Assembly (NCBI GenBank): GCA_023242925.1
Contig: CP096134.1
Coordinates: 2,189,501-2,253,500, forward strand
DNA: 64,000 bases
Direction of reading: 5' to 3'
Source: Hyphomonadaceae bacterium JAD_PAG50586_4
Lineage (GTDB): Bacteria; Pseudomonadota; Alphaproteobacteria; Caulobacterales; Aquidulcibacteraceae
Under the pieces are notes generated by a model. The model made no database searches and had not been told where the DNA came from. It saw only the letters and a list, made by a program, of their open reading frames with translations. A program made the position numbers and the translations under genes. Of the stretch, positions 31,119 to 41,601 are shown one piece after another (positions within the stretch are counted from its first letter, which is position 1; each line of letters begins with the position of its first letter).

Positions 31119-31167
31119 ATTACGTCACCGTTACACGTACATTACGCCAACATGACAGCAACATTAC
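31119..31167. promoter_or_regulatory. Array of 11-bp phased RTTAC repeats
   Basis: ATTAC (31119), GTTAC (31130), ATTAC (31141), ATGAC (31152) and ATTAC (31163) recur with an exact 11-base period, one helical turn, with a further GTTAC off-phase at 31179. Tandem half-sites at one-turn spacing are typical binding sites for OmpR-family response regulators, and the gene for one (32615-33280) is next door. The array begins 22 bases past the sensor-kinase stop and upstream of the small membrane protein and peroxidase. The rest of the 30971-31188 gap shows only a possible minus-strand -10 (TACAAT near 31025). Confidence 0.55.
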
Positions 31168-31188
31168 AGCGCCGTCATGTTACGCTGA

Positions 31189-32628
31189 CTAGATGCTGGG
31201 AAAACGCAGCGTGACAATGGTGCCCTCGCCCGGCTCGCTTTCGAGCGCCATCGACCCTGCATGCAATTCCATGATGCTCTTGGCGATCGGCAGGCCCAGT
31301 CCGAGCCTGCCGCTTGCCGGATTGCGTGCTTTGTCGGCGCGATAGAAGCGATCGAAAACGCGCGCCTTATCTTCACTGGATACGCCCTCGCCCGTGTCGA
31401 TGACTTCAATCAGGACACACCCATCACCACGCCGCGCGCGCATACTGACGCTGCCGCCTCTCGGCGTATGCGCGATGGCGTTTGACACCAGATTGCTCAT
31501 GGCGCGCTGAAAAAGCGTCCGATCCACCGCGAGCGTGAGTGTGTCGCGCCCGTCCACCGAAAGCGTTACCCCCGCAGTGTCCGCAGCGACTTCAAAATAT
31601 TGCCTGATCACTTCAAGTTCAGCTGCAACATCTATCGAGGTGCGGTCGAGATCAAATTGAGTTTGCTTGGCCCGCGCAAGGAACAGCAAGCTTCCCACGA
31701 TGTTGGAGAGCCGCTGACTTTCTTCGACGATAGAGACCAGAGTGTCTTCGTATTCTTGGCTGCTTCTCGCGCGCGAAAGCACGACCTCGGACGCAAGCAA
31801 CATTTTATTGACCGGGTTTCGAAGTTCGTGCGCCACGTTATCGGCATATTGCTGCAAACCTTCGTTGGCGGCTTCCAATTCCTCCAACATGGCGTTGTGC
31901 GCGTCCTCAGTGCGCCGCATCACCTCTCCAATGCGACGCCCATAGAGAGTGACGCCGACAACGATAACGAAAATCAGCGCCATCACCGTGACTTCCAGCC
32001 GACGCAAGCTTGCTGCGAGCTCCACTTGGCGCGCCAGATTGCGATCCTCGATCGCTTGTACAGCCAGAATGGCGCCCAGCAGGTCGTTTGAAAGGCGGGC
32101 GTAAATCCGATCCATGGTGGCCATACGACGCCCCGCGGCTTCATCGTCGCCGCGCTCGATCTCGGCGAATATGAGATCGGCTTGCGCCATCATCTCGCGC
32201 ATATGACGATCCGCGCGGTGAATTCGCGCGATAACAGCGGCGACTTCCTCACCGGGCTCTGCCATTGACAGGTCCTGCAGGACCGCGTCGCGCTGCCTTT
32301 GATAGCGCGCACCGCCCGCGGCGCGGCGCGCGCGTTCGTGCGTAACATCTTGGCTGTCGAACACATCGTTGCCGGGCGCGTTTGCCTCCTGCGCAAACCG
32401 CGCCAGCTGCACCACTTGCGCCACCCGAGCTGACCATACCGCGCTTCGGCTGACCGATAATTGATAAAGATCCATAGTGTGATTGCTGAGCATCAGCGTG
32501 AAGCCGATGGTCAGCAGATCAAACACGGCCAACGCATAATAGATCAGATCGAGCCGTCGACGCTGAAGCGGCTGGCGCTTCTGATGCGGAGCTAGGTGCG
32601 TCGCACTCGTCTGTTCAGCGAAGGACAT
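31189..32628 (-). CDS. Membrane sensor histidine kinase
   Basis: 479 residues from the ATG at 32628 (GTCC upstream; overlaps the response regulator by 14 bases). Two membrane helices (LIYYALAVFDLLTIGFTLML; VTVMALIFVIVVGVTLYG) enclose a periplasmic helical sensor of about 150 residues. The cytosolic part has a HisKA domain with the phosphorylated His (VAHELRNPVNKML), an N box (NLVSNAIAHTP), G1 (DTGEGVS) and G2 (GLGLPIAKS). Layout and regulator type resemble heavy-metal sensors such as CusS/CopS, but the sensor domain shows no metal motif that I recognise. Probably phosphorylates the overlapping regulator. Confidence 0.88.
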   Translation of the reverse strand: MSFAEQTSATHLAPHQKRQPLQRRRLDLIYYALAVFDLLTIGFTLMLSNHTMDLYQLSVSRSAVWSARVAQVVQLARFAQEANAPGNDVFDSQDVTHERARRAAGGARYQRQRDAVLQDLSMAEPGEEVAAVIARIHRADRHMREMMAQADLIFAEIERGDDEAAGRRMATMDRIYARLSNDLLGAILAVQAIEDRNLARQVELAASLRRLEVTVMALIFVIVVGVTLYGRRIGEVMRRTEDAHNAMLEELEAANEGLQQYADNVAHELRNPVNKMLLASEVVLSRARSSQEYEDTLVSIVEESQRLSNIVGSLLFLARAKQTQFDLDRTSIDVAAELEVIRQYFEVAADTAGVTLSVDGRDTLTLAVDRTLFQRAMSNLVSNAIAHTPRGGSVSMRARRGDGCVLIEVIDTGEGVSSEDKARVFDRFYRADKARNPASGRLGLGLPIAKSIMELHAGSMALESEPGEGTIVTLRFPSI

Positions 32629-33280
32629 AGCCCCGCCCGCGCACCGTGTGCACCAATTTGCGTTCAAAGGGATCATCGACTTTGACGCGCAAGCGACGAA
32701 TGTTCACGTCAATGACATTGCTGTCGCCGTCGAAGCTCATTTCCCATACCGTCTCGGCGATGAAAGTGCGGGTAAGAATGTCGCCGCGATGCAGAAGCAA
32801 GAGCTCGAGCAATTGAAGTTCTTTGACTGTCAGGTCGAGCTTACGTCCGCCGCGCTCAGCAAAACCACGCTTGCTGTCAACAAGCAGATCTTCAAATTGC
32901 AGTGTGGGCGCGACGGAACTGGAGCGCCGGCGCAGCACGGCGTGGATCCGGGCCGCAAGTTCGCCGAACGCGTAGGGTTTAACGAGGTAGTCGTCGGCCC
33001 CATGCGAAAGCCCGCGTATGCGATGCGCAACTGAGTCCAGTGCGGTCAGCATCAGCACCGGCGTGTCGCACGATTGTGCGCGCATGCGCTCGACGACGCT
33101 CCAGCCATCCAGCGATGGCAACATGACATCGAGCACCATAAGCCGGTATTGACCCGTCAGCGCAGCTTCAAGCGCGAGTTCGCCGTCGTCGCAGACGTCG
33201 ACGACGAAGCCCTCTTCGCTAAGCCCCTTCTTGAGGAAGCGAGCCGCCTTGGGATCGTCTTCCACCACCAACAACTTCAT
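32615..33280 (-). CDS. OmpR/CusR-type response regulator
   Basis: 221 residues. Receiver domain starting MKLLVVEDDPKAARFLKKGL, with the phospho-acceptor Asp in LMVLDVMLPSLDG, Thr in MLTALD and Lys in YLVKPYAF; C-terminal winged-helix DNA-binding domain (LTVKELQLLELLL, VNIRRLRVKVDDPF, TVRGRGYVL). The N-terminal signature is that of the CusR/CopR/IrlR heavy-metal subgroup. It overlaps the kinase gene. The RTTAC array at 31119 is a plausible binding site (inference). Confidence 0.9.
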   Translation of the reverse strand: MKLLVVEDDPKAARFLKKGLSEEGFVVDVCDDGELALEAALTGQYRLMVLDVMLPSLDGWSVVERMRAQSCDTPVLMLTALDSVAHRIRGLSHGADDYLVKPYAFGELAARIHAVLRRRSSSVAPTLQFEDLLVDSKRGFAERGGRKLDLTVKELQLLELLLLHRGDILTRTFIAETVWEMSFDGDSNVIDVNIRRLRVKVDDPFERKLVHTVRGRGYVLR

Positions 33281-33824
33281 TACCGGTTCCCTGGCCCGCT
33301 TTTAGGTTCCCTCTGCCTTGGTTCCGCGACAGCGATTTCGCCAAGTAAGGCGCGGTTTTCGCCCTGCGCACGATGGGTTTGGCGTGCAATGGGTCAGTCG
33401 CCAGCCCTTGGGGCCTTTGCGCGCGGTGTTTTGAGCCATCTGGGGATGTGGCGGAGGTGAACCGGCTCGCCTTACCGATTTTGCCGCGCTTTCGTCGCCA
33501 CCAGGGGCTGATGGGCGGCTTGGGCGATGCTGCGGTTGGGGACGCTCACCCTGGGGATTGTCGTCACGGGTCTATTTGGCGGCGGTTTTGACAATGCTGG
33601 CCCATGCGCCGGGCCTTGAGGCTTTGCGTTATCAAAGGGTCGCCAATTGCTTATCGGCGTCTTGCGGACGCTCGTCAGCCTTCACCTGCTGGGTGTTGCG
33701 TTGAGCTCTTTGAATGAAACGATCCGTTTGCACCGGCGATGATCAGCCGATCAAAACGGCGACGCGCCGACGAAAAATGGCAGGCGCTAGGCCCGCTTCT
33801 ATCGTTGCCCTGAGTAGCGGACGC
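33281..33824. other. 544-base stretch with no gene I can support
   Basis: Lies between the response-regulator start (whose promoter must be at its left end) and tRNA-Ser. It contains only short ORFs without recognisable motifs, for example a minus-strand one of 45 codons starting MAQNTARKGPKGWRL and a plus-strand peptide with a hydrophobic stretch (LTLGIVVTGLFGGG). Neither has a convincing ribosome site. It may hold decayed coding sequence. Confidence 0.4.
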
Positions 33825-33914
33825 TGGCGGAAGGAGTGGGATTCGAACCCACGGTGGACTTGCATCCACGCTAGTTTTCAAGACTAGTGCCTTAAACCAC
33901 TCGGCCATCCTTCC
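33825..33914 (-). tRNA. tRNA-Ser (anticodon TGA)
   Basis: The minus strand folds as a class II tRNA: acceptor GGAAGGA pairing with TCCTTCC, discriminator G and encoded CCA; D-arm GCCGAGTGGTTTAAGGC; anticodon stem-loop CTAGTCTTGAAAACTAG with TGA; a long variable arm (CGTGGATGCAAGTCCACC); T-arm GTGGGTTCGAATCCCAC. Reads UCN serine codons. Confidence 0.95.
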
Positions 33915-33988
33915 AGAAGGCGCGGGGCGTACCAGCCGCCGCGATTTTCTGCAATCCGCCTCTCCGCTTCGATCTCACCCCCGCGATC

Positions 33989-34633
33989 TCAGAGGGCGTT
34001 GACGAACGCCGCTTCCGTCTTGGCGGTGATTTCTTCGAGGCTGACGCCATCGGCGAGCTGCGTTAGGCGCATGGGTTTGTCGCCGTGCTTGTCGATCTCG
34101 AACACGCCGAGATCGGTGATGACGAGGTCCACGACGCGGACGCCCGTGAGCGGCAAGGTGCAGGCTTTCAAGAGCTTCGAGGCGCCGTCCTTGGAGGTGT
34201 GCTCCATGACAACGACGACGCGTTTGACGCCGGCGACGAGATCCATCGCGCCGCCCATGCCTTTGACCATCTTGCCCGGCACCATCCAGTTCGCGAGGTC
34301 GCCGTGCTGGTTTACTTCCATCGCGCCGAGGATCGAGAGATCGATGTGGCCGCCGCGGATCATCGCGAACGAATCCGCCGACGAGAAGTATGACGTCTTG
34401 TTCAATTCGGTGATGGTTTGCTTGCCGGCGTTGATGAGATCGGCGTCGACTTCATCGTCGTACGGGAACGGGCCCATGCCGAGCATGCCGTTCTCCGATT
34501 GCAGGGTCACTTCAACGCCGGGCGGAATGTAATTCGCCACCAAGGTCGGAATGCCGATGCCGAGGTTCACATAAAAACCGTCGCGCAATTCTTTCGCGGC
34601 GCGCTGGGCGAGCTGATCACGGGACCAAGGCAT
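33989..34633 (-). CDS. scoB: 3-oxoacid CoA-transferase subunit B
   Basis: 214 residues, the usual beta-subunit length. It has the catalytic Glu in [12 protein letters not shown], plus [18 protein letters not shown] and [19 protein letters not shown] typical of SCOT-type transferases. With the alpha subunit it moves CoA from succinyl-CoA to acetoacetate (ketone-body or PHB use), though related adipate or acetate enzymes share these motifs. Its ATG overlaps the subunit A stop (TAATG), which fits a fixed 1:1 complex. Confidence 0.9.
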   Translation of the reverse strand: MPWSRDQLAQRAAKELRDGFYVNLGIGIPTLVANYIPPGVEVTLQSENGMLGMGPFPYDDEVDADLINAGKQTITELNKTSYFSSADSFAMIRGGHIDLSILGAMEVNQHGDLANWMVPGKMVKGMGGAMDLVAGVKRVVVVMEHTSKDGASKLLKACTLPLTGVRVVDLVITDLGVFEIDKHGDKPMRLTQLADGVSLEEITAKTEAAFVNAL

Positions 34634-35340
34634 TATGCGTTCTCCCGCTGGCGCACGGTGCGTTGTTCGATGCGTTTTTCGAATGTGGCTTGCACGATGC
34701 GGTCGACATAGATGCCGGGCGTATGGATCGCATCGGGATCAAGCTCGCCGGCTTCAACGAGAATCTCGACTTCGGCGACGCACTTCTTGCCGGCCGTGGC
34801 CATCATCGGATTGAAGTTTCGCGCGGTCTTGCGGAAGATCAGATTGCCTTCCTTGTCGCCCTTCCAGGCTTTGACGATCGAAAGATCAGCGACGAGGCCA
34901 GTTTCCAAAACGAAGGTCTCGCCGTTGAAGACTTTCGTCTCTTTGCCCTCCGCGACGAGCGTGCCGACGCCGGTCTTGGTGTAGAAGCCGGCGATGCCAG
35001 CCCCGCCCGCGCGGCAGCGTTCAGCTAACGTGCCTTGCGGATTGAATTCGAGTTCAAGTTCGCCGGAGAGATATTGGCGGGCGAATTCCTTGTTCTCACC
35101 CACGTAGGACGAGATCATTTTTTTGATCTGCTTGGTTTCGAGCAGCAGGCCCAAGCCCCAGGAATCCACGCCGCAATTGTTCGAGATGACGGTGATGCCG
35201 TTCACGCCCGTATCGCGCAGCGCGATGATCAGGTTTTCAGGAATACCGCACAGGCCGAAGCCCCCGCTCATGACCGTCATGCCGTCGAAGGCGAAGCCTT
35301 CCAGCGCGGACTTTGCGTCCTTGTAGACCTTGTTGACCAT
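34633..35340 (-). CDS. scoA: 3-oxoacid CoA-transferase subunit A
   Basis: 235 residues. The family signature [14 protein letters not shown] lies near residue 25, followed by [16 protein letters not shown] and [17 protein letters not shown]. Partner of the overlapping scoB gene. A CaiB-type enzyme lies upstream on the same strand, separated by a strong hairpin, suggesting a neighbourhood for acyl-CoA metabolism rather than one operon. Confidence 0.9.
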   Translation of the reverse strand: MVNKVYKDAKSALEGFAFDGMTVMSGGFGLCGIPENLIIALRDTGVNGITVISNNCGVDSWGLGLLLETKQIKKMISSYVGENKEFARQYLSGELELEFNPQGTLAERCRAGGAGIAGFYTKTGVGTLVAEGKETKVFNGETFVLETGLVADLSIVKAWKGDKEGNLIFRKTARNFNPMMATAGKKCVAEVEILVEAGELDPDAIHTPGIYVDRIVQATFEKRIEQRTVRQRENA

Positions 35341-35439
35341 GCGGCGCCCTTAAGTTTGTGCGCCTCTGTTACGGAGGCTTTCGCTGCGGCGCAACATTCC
35401 CGGGCGGAAATACAAGTTTCAGATTGGCCCAGACAAATT

Positions 35440-35468
35440 GCGCCGGCGGCTGAGCCGGCCGCCGGCGC
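35440..35468 (-). terminator. Probable terminator after the CaiB-type gene
   Basis: GCGCCGGCGGC, 7-base loop, GCCGCCGGCGC: a perfect 11-bp GC stem between the CaiB-type gene (stop 35589) and scoA. On the minus strand it is followed by AATTTG, a weak U-rich tail; on the plus strand by TTTGTTT. The remainder of 35341-35588 shows no gene. Confidence 0.65.
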
Positions 35469-35588
35469 TTTGTTTCACCCCCGTGAGGGGATGAGAACTT
35501 GGTCCTGGTACGAGCGAGGGACGAAAAATCGTCCAGAACCGAGGATGATAAAACACCACCCCGGTTGAACCGCCGCTGAATGCAAAAA

Positions 35589-36694
35589 TCAGCTTGGACG
35601 TATCTCGATGTTCCAGGCGGCGAGCACATCCTCTGTGTGTGCGCCCACCTTCGCCGGAGGCCCCTGCACTTCTCCGGGCGTGCGTGAGAAGCGGGGGCGG
35701 GGGCAGGTTGCACCACGCCGTCGACCTCGATGAAGGCTTTACGCGCGACGTTGTGGGGATGGCTTGGCGCTTCGGCCATATTGAGCACCGGGCCGAAGCA
35801 GACGTCAGTGCCTTCCATGATCGAAGCCCATTCGTCGCGCGTTTTGGTTTTGATCAACGCGGTGAGTTTGGCTTCCATCGTCGGCCATTGGCTGCGATCC
35901 ATTTGGCTTGCGAAAGCGGGATCGTCCTTGAGGCCCGTTTTATCCAAGAGCAGCGCGTAGAATTGCGGTTCGAGGGAACCGATGGTGACGTATTTGCCGT
36001 CGCTGGTTTCGTAGACATCGTAGAAGGGCGCGCCGCCGTCGAGCAGATTTGAATCGCGCTTGTCGGTCCACATGCCAGCGGCGCGGAAGCCATACATCAT
36101 CGCCATCAAAGAGGCGGTGCAATCGGTGATCGCCGCATCAATGACTTGGCCTTTGCCGGAATTCTTCGCTTCAACGAGTCCGGCGCAGACGCCCATCGCC
36201 AGATAGAGCGCGCCGCCGCCGAAATCGCCGACGAGATTGAGCGGCACGGATGGATTTGCGTTCGCGCGGCCCATCGCGCCGAGTGCGCCGGTGATGGAGA
36301 TATAATTGGCGTCGTGGCCGGCAGCTTGCGCGAGCGGGCCATCCTGGCCCCATCCGGTCATGCGGCCATAGACGAGCTTCGGATTGCGCTTCAGCGCTTC
36401 ATCGGGGCCGAGGCCTAAGCGCTCCATCACGCCGGGGCGGAAGCCTTCAACGAGGGCGTCGGCTTTTGAGATGAGTTCGAGCGCGACTGCCATGTCGGCG
36501 GGGTTCTTCAGGTCGAGCGCCACCGAGCGGCGGCCGCGGGCGAGCACATCGAACTTATAGGCCCCGCCCCCGCCCTTGCGGTCGATGCGGACGACGTCGG
36601 CGCCCATGTCCGAAAGCAGCATGCAGGCGAAGGGGCCGGGGCCGATGCCCTGAAATTCCACGACTTTCACGCCCGAAAGCGGACCCTTGCCCAT
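35589..36694 (-). CDS. CaiB/BaiF family, alpha-methylacyl-CoA racemase-like (one frameshift)
   Basis: About 368 residues after adding one base at the GGGGG run (35693-35697), which joins VVQPAPAP to [17 protein letters not shown] and ends at a TGA (35589). Start chosen at ATG 36694, with GGAG six bases upstream. Racemase features: [25 protein letters not shown] at the N-terminus, [12 protein letters not shown], the catalytic His in AAGHDANYI and Asp in [10 protein letters not shown]. The family epimerises 2-methylacyl-CoA thioesters during branched-chain or sterol side-chain degradation; other CaiB members transfer CoA, so the substrate is not certain. Confidence 0.85.
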
Positions 36695-36792
36695 GATCAA
36701 CTCCGTTTACCCTCTGGATTTCGGCCAGAGCTATAAAGGGCTACTTATCACCCATCCTGTCCCCGCCGTCTCCGGCGCCGGAGCGTCAAGTC

Positions 36793-38109
36793 TTGCGGAT
36801 TGTTGTGCGAGCCCAGGACGCGCGCGTGGCGCGTGAAGCGCAAGCGATGCTTGCGGCTGCGGACGTTGAGGCGGCTGCGATGCCGGGCGCCTATCGTGCG
36901 GCGCCCGATGGCGAAGACGTCGCGGTATTCGCCGCCCTCGATGGTGATATCGCTGCGGCGGTTGAACTTGCCAACGCGGCGCAGCGTGCAGAACGCAAGC
37001 CGCTGGCTTCGCTGCTGGCGTTGAGAAGCAATGGGCCTTTGCCTGCGGGTTTGGAGGCGCCTGCGCCGTTCACGGGCGCGATTGCGTTGGATGCGCCAGC
37101 AAAGCTGATCTCGGCGCAGATCGATGCATGTGTACGCGTGGCGCTTGCTGAAGAAGAACGCGCGCGGCGCATGACGACCGCGGTTGCAATGAACGCGCCG
37201 ATGCCGACGCCGGCGGAGCTTCGGCGCTTGAAGGCGCTCTATATTGGCGCGCCGTCAGCGATGTTCTTGGCGCTGGAGCGTGCGCTTTCAGAGCATGGCG
37301 GTTTGGTCGCGGCGGCGTTTTCTTCGTATGCGGGCTTTGACCATTTGCACGATGAGCCGTTTGACGCGGTGGTGCTGAATGGCGCGCAAGATCCTGCGAC
37401 CGCGATTTCGCTGTGTGCTGCGCTGCGTCGCAACGCCAGCCTTTATCATATGCCGACGATGGTGGTGACGGCGCCGCTGGATGGCGCAACGCGAAAAGCT
37501 GTGATCGAGCGCGGCGCGTGCGCGGTGGTGGATACGAACGCTGCTTATGGGCCGAGTTTGGGTTGGCTTTTTGAAGCTGTGCGGCGTGAGCGGCGTCGGC
37601 GTGCGGCGGAGCATGATGTGCGCGGCTTGCGCGATGTGATGGGCGAGGCGCGGACGGGTTTGTTCAAGCGCGCGGCGTTCGAGGCGCATTTGGCGCGACT
37701 GGCGGGGGACCACCAGTTTAGCGGCCGCCCGTTTGCGCTTTCGGTGATGCGCGTGCTGCCGGCGCCGGGCAGCAATGATCCTTCCGACGCGGCATGGAAG
37801 CGCGGCTTCAATGAGATTGCGAGCCTGGCGGCGCGGCTGATGCGCGAAACCGATGCGGGCGCCACAATTGGGCGCGACGTGATCGCGGTGGCGTTAAGCG
37901 CGACGGATTTGAAGGGCGCCAAGCGCACGGGCGAGCGGATCGCGTCGGTGGCGGAATGCACGGCGTTTGCGGCGGGCGACAACGGTACGGGCCCGCTGGT
38001 GTTCGAGCAGAGCGCAGCGGAGCTGCAGCCCGGCGAAAGCGGCGCGAGTTTGCTGGCGCGCGCGATGCGGGCGCTCGATATGGATTTCGTGCCGGCAGAG
38101 ACGGCCTAA
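36793..38109 (+). CDS. PopA-like c-di-GMP receptor: two degenerate receivers plus degenerate GGDEF
   Basis: 438 residues from a TTG start. Two receiver-like domains (about 1-115 and 140-265) lack the phospho-acceptor Asp; the second reads FDAVVLNGAQD where Asp would be expected at Asn. The C-terminal domain (about 275-430) is a GGDEF fold whose active-site motif reads GRDVI (360-364), so it should not make c-di-GMP. Its inhibitory-site motif RxxD is intact as RETD (351-354) in exact register, pointing to c-di-GMP binding. Architecture and length match PopA of Caulobacter, which binds c-di-GMP to guide ClpXP-dependent CtrA degradation. Functional equivalence is inference. Converges with mfd (4-base overlap). 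Confidence 0.7.
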   Translation: MRIVVRAQDARVAREAQAMLAAADVEAAAMPGAYRAAPDGEDVAVFAALDGDIAAAVELANAAQRAERKPLASLLALRSNGPLPAGLEAPAPFTGAIALDAPAKLISAQIDACVRVALAEEERARRMTTAVAMNAPMPTPAELRRLKALYIGAPSAMFLALERALSEHGGLVAAAFSSYAGFDHLHDEPFDAVVLNGAQDPATAISLCAALRRNASLYHMPTMVVTAPLDGATRKAVIERGACAVVDTNAAYGPSLGWLFEAVRRERRRRAAEHDVRGLRDVMGEARTGLFKRAAFEAHLARLAGDHQFSGRPFALSVMRVLPAPGSNDPSDAAWKRGFNEIASLAARLMRETDAGATIGRDVIAVALSATDLKGAKRTGERIASVAECTAFAAGDNGTGPLVFEQSAAELQPGESGASLLARAMRALDMDFVPAETA

Positions 38110-41100
38110 CTCGCCTTCTTCGTCGCCATGCGTGAGAGCGCGTCGAGCACGCCGCGGAGCGCTTTGAGGCGCTGGGTAGCTTCGGGCCAGCCGCCGGTGA
38201 CGACGAGCTTGCCGTCCGGGCGCATTTTGAAATCGTCGGGATGTTCTTGGACGTAGCGCACGAGCGCCATTGGGTCCGGAAAGCCGATGTCGCGGAAGCT
38301 GAGCACAGCGCCCTTAGGCCCGGCGTCAAGCTTCGAGATTTGGCAGCGACGGCAAAGCGCTTTGAGCGCTGCGACCGCGATGAGTTGTTCGGCTTCGGCA
38401 GGCAGCGGGCCGAAGCGATCGATCAATTCGGCGGCGAAGGCTTCGCGTTCCTGGTCGCTGTCGAGTTCGGCCAAGCGGCGATAGAGCGCCAAGCGCACGG
38501 TGAGATCGGCGACGTAATCTTCCGGGATGAGCACGGAGGCGCCAACATTGATTTGCGGCGACCAGGACTTCTCGGAGAATTCCTCTTCGTCCCTGCCCTC
38601 GCGCAGCGCCTGCACGGCTTCTTCGAGCATGGATTGATAAAGTTCGACGCCGACCTCGCGGATGTGGCCCGATTGCTCTTCGCCCAAGAGATTGCCGCCG
38701 CCGCGCATGTCGAGATCGTGGCTGGCGAGGGTGAAGCCGGCGCCAAGACTGTCGAGCGACGAGAGAATTTTAAGACGCTTTTCGGCGCTGACCGTGAGCG
38801 TCTGTTCGGCGGCGGTGGTGAGATAGCCGTAGCCGCGCAGTTTGGCGCGGCCAACGCGGCCTCGAAGTTGGTAGAGCTGCGCCAGACCGAACATATCAGC
38901 GCGATAGACGATCAGCGTGTTGGCGCGCGGGATGTCGAGGCCGGATCTCGACGATTGACGTAGAGAGCAGCACGTCGAAGGCGCCATCGTAGAATTGCGT
39001 CATGATCTCATCGAGCGCGCTTGGCGGCATTTGGCCGTGAGCGACGGCAAAGGTTACTTCCGGCACGTTACGGCGCAGGAAGTCCGAGACTTCATCGAGA
39101 TCGGAAATACGCGGGGCGACGAAGAAGCTTTGGCCGCCACGATATTTCTCGCGCAGCAGCGCTTCGCGGACAGTGACGTTGTCGAACGCGGTGACGTAGG
39201 TGCGCACCGCCAAGCGATCGATCGGCGGCGTGGTGATGAGGCTCATTTCGCGCACGCCGGCGAGTGCGAGTTGGAGCGTGCGCGGGATCGGCGTGGCCGA
39301 GAGTGTCAGCGCGTGAACTTCGGCGCGCAGATCCTTCATGCGCTCTTTGTGCTTCACGCCGAAATGCTGCTCTTCGTCGATAATCATCAGGCCAAGATCG
39401 GCGAATTTGATGGTCTTTGAGAGCAGCGCGTGCGTGCCGACGACGATTTCAATCGTACCGGCTTCGAGACCCGCTTTGGTTTCGTTGGCTTCTTTGGTGG
39501 TGACGAGGCGCGAAAGTTGGCGCACGCGGACCGGCAGGCCACGGAAGCGCTCGCTGAAGGTGCGGAAGTGCTGGCGGCACAACAACGTGGTGGGCGCCAT
39601 GACGGCGACCTGCTTGCCGGTCATCGCCACCAGGAACGCGGCGCGGAGCGCAACTTCGGTTTTACCAAAACCAACATCGCCGCAGATCAGGCGATCCATT
39701 GGTTTGCCGGCGGCGAGATCGCCAACGACGTCATCGATGGCGCTGAGCTGATCGTCGGTCTCTTCGTATGGGAAGCGCGCGCAGAATTCGTCCCACAGGC
39801 CTTCGGGCGGCGAGAGCGGTTCGGCGGTGCGTGTGGCGCGCACGGCGGCGATGCGGAGCAATTCTTCCGCCATGTCGCGCAGACGCTGTTTGGCGCGGGC
39901 CTTGCGGCTTTGCCAGGCGACGCCGCCGAGCTTGTCGAGCTGCGCTTCGGCGTCCTCGGCGCCGTAGCGGCTGACGAGTTCGATGTTTTCGACCGGCAGG
40001 TAAAGCTTGTCTCCTCCTGCGTAGGTCAGGTCCAAGCAATCATGCGGCGCGCCGGCGACGTCGAGCGTTTTGAGGCCCTCATAGCGGCCGACGCCGTGGT
40101 CTTGGTGGACGATGAGGTCGCCTTGGCTCATGGCTGCGGCTTCGGCGATGAACGCAGAGGCCTTGCGACGCTTGCGGGGGCGCGCGAGGCGATCACCGAG
40201 AATGTCTTGCTCTGAGAGGAAGGCGAGCGTGTCGGTCTCAAAGCCATGTTCGAGCGGCAGCACGGCCAACGCGTGCGCGCCGCGCGGCAGTGACGAGGCG
40301 TGCGGCCAAGATTCCGAGCGCACTATTGTTTCGACGCCGTGATCGGCGAGCACGCCGCCTAGACGCTCCGCCGAGCCATCGGACCAAGCGGCGACGACGA
40401 CGCGCTTGTGCGCTTTTGTGAGTGCGCCAACATGCTTGGCGGCGGCTTCGAAAATGTTGGTGTCGGCGGTCTGGCGCTCGGCGGCGAAATCGCGGCCAGG
40501 GCGGCCGCCGAGATCGAGCTTGTTCTTCGCGTCGGTGTCGAAATGCGTGAAGCGGCGCACGGCGCGGGCGCCGAGGGCGACGCTCAAGGCATCGTCGAAG
40601 AGATAGAGCAATTCTGGGTTTGGCGCGCGGAAGGCCGTGCCGCCGCGCGAGACGGGTGCGCCTTTGCGGGAGTCGAAATGGTCGCGCGCGGTTTCGACGC
40701 GCTCCTTCAGCGCCTCCTCCGCCAGGGCATCGAACGCCACCAGTGCGTCGAGGCCGACATAATCGAAGACGGTTTCAAGTATGTCGTAGAAGAACGGCAG
40801 CCATTGCTCGACGCCTTGGCGGCGGATGCGGGCGCTGACGCTGTCATAGAGCGTATCGCTGACCGTGCCGAAGCTCTGGCCGAAGCGCTTGCGGAAATGC
40901 AGCACGGATTGGTCGTCCAGCAGCACTTCGCTGACGGGCGTCAGCAGCGCTTCTTTGAGTTTCGCTTTCGAGATTTGCGTTTCGGGATCGAAGCTGCGGA
41001 TGGCTTCTAGTTCGTCGCCGAAGAAATCGAAACGCAAGGGTTCTGCGGCGCCCGGCGGAAACACATCCATTAAGCCCCCGCGCACGGCGAACTCGCCAGG

Positions 41101-41601
41101 GGCGCGGACAGTGGAGGAACGCGAGTAGCCGTTGACGACGAGATAAGTCTCAAGATCCGCCATCGAGGTTTCAGAGCCGATCGTGGCGGCGAAGGTCGCG
41201 GCGTTGAGGCGCGCGCGTGGCGGCACGCGTTGGGCGATGGCGGACGCGGTGGCGATGACGAGCAGCGGCGGTTCGCCAGGCTTGCGGCGCGCGAGGGCCG
41301 CCAGAGCGGCGCAGCGTTGTGCGGCCACCGAGGCGGCCGGCGAAATGCGATCGTAAGGCAGCGTGTCCCAGGCCGGCAGGCGCAGCGTCGCTAATCCCGG
41401 TGTGAAGAAGCGTACAGCGGCTTCGAACGACGAGGCGCGGGTTTCGTCGCGGGCCACAAAGAGCGTAACCCCGCCACGCAGACGCGCGGCTTCGCCAAGC
41501 GCTGCCGCATCGATGCCTTCCGGCGCGCCGGACACCACCAACGCCTCCTTGGCCTTGGCGAGGGTCTCAACAAGGCGTGGGTTTAGGGCTGTCTCAGGCA
41601 T
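38106..41601 (-). CDS. mfd: Mfd transcription-repair coupling factor (one frameshift)
   Basis: About 1,164 residues after removal of one extra T near 38946, which restores [20 protein letters not shown]. UvrB-like N-terminal modules ([15 protein letters not shown]), the RNA polymerase-interacting region ([20 protein letters not shown]), helicase motifs ([71 protein letters not shown]) and the C-terminal TRCF domain are all present. Mfd removes stalled polymerase and recruits UvrA. All motifs are intact, so the break is probably a sequencing artefact. Confidence 0.93.

Noticed and set aside
36793..38109. Active diguanylate cyclase
   Set aside because: The signature reads GRDVI, not GGDEF/GGEEF, so catalysis is unlikely.
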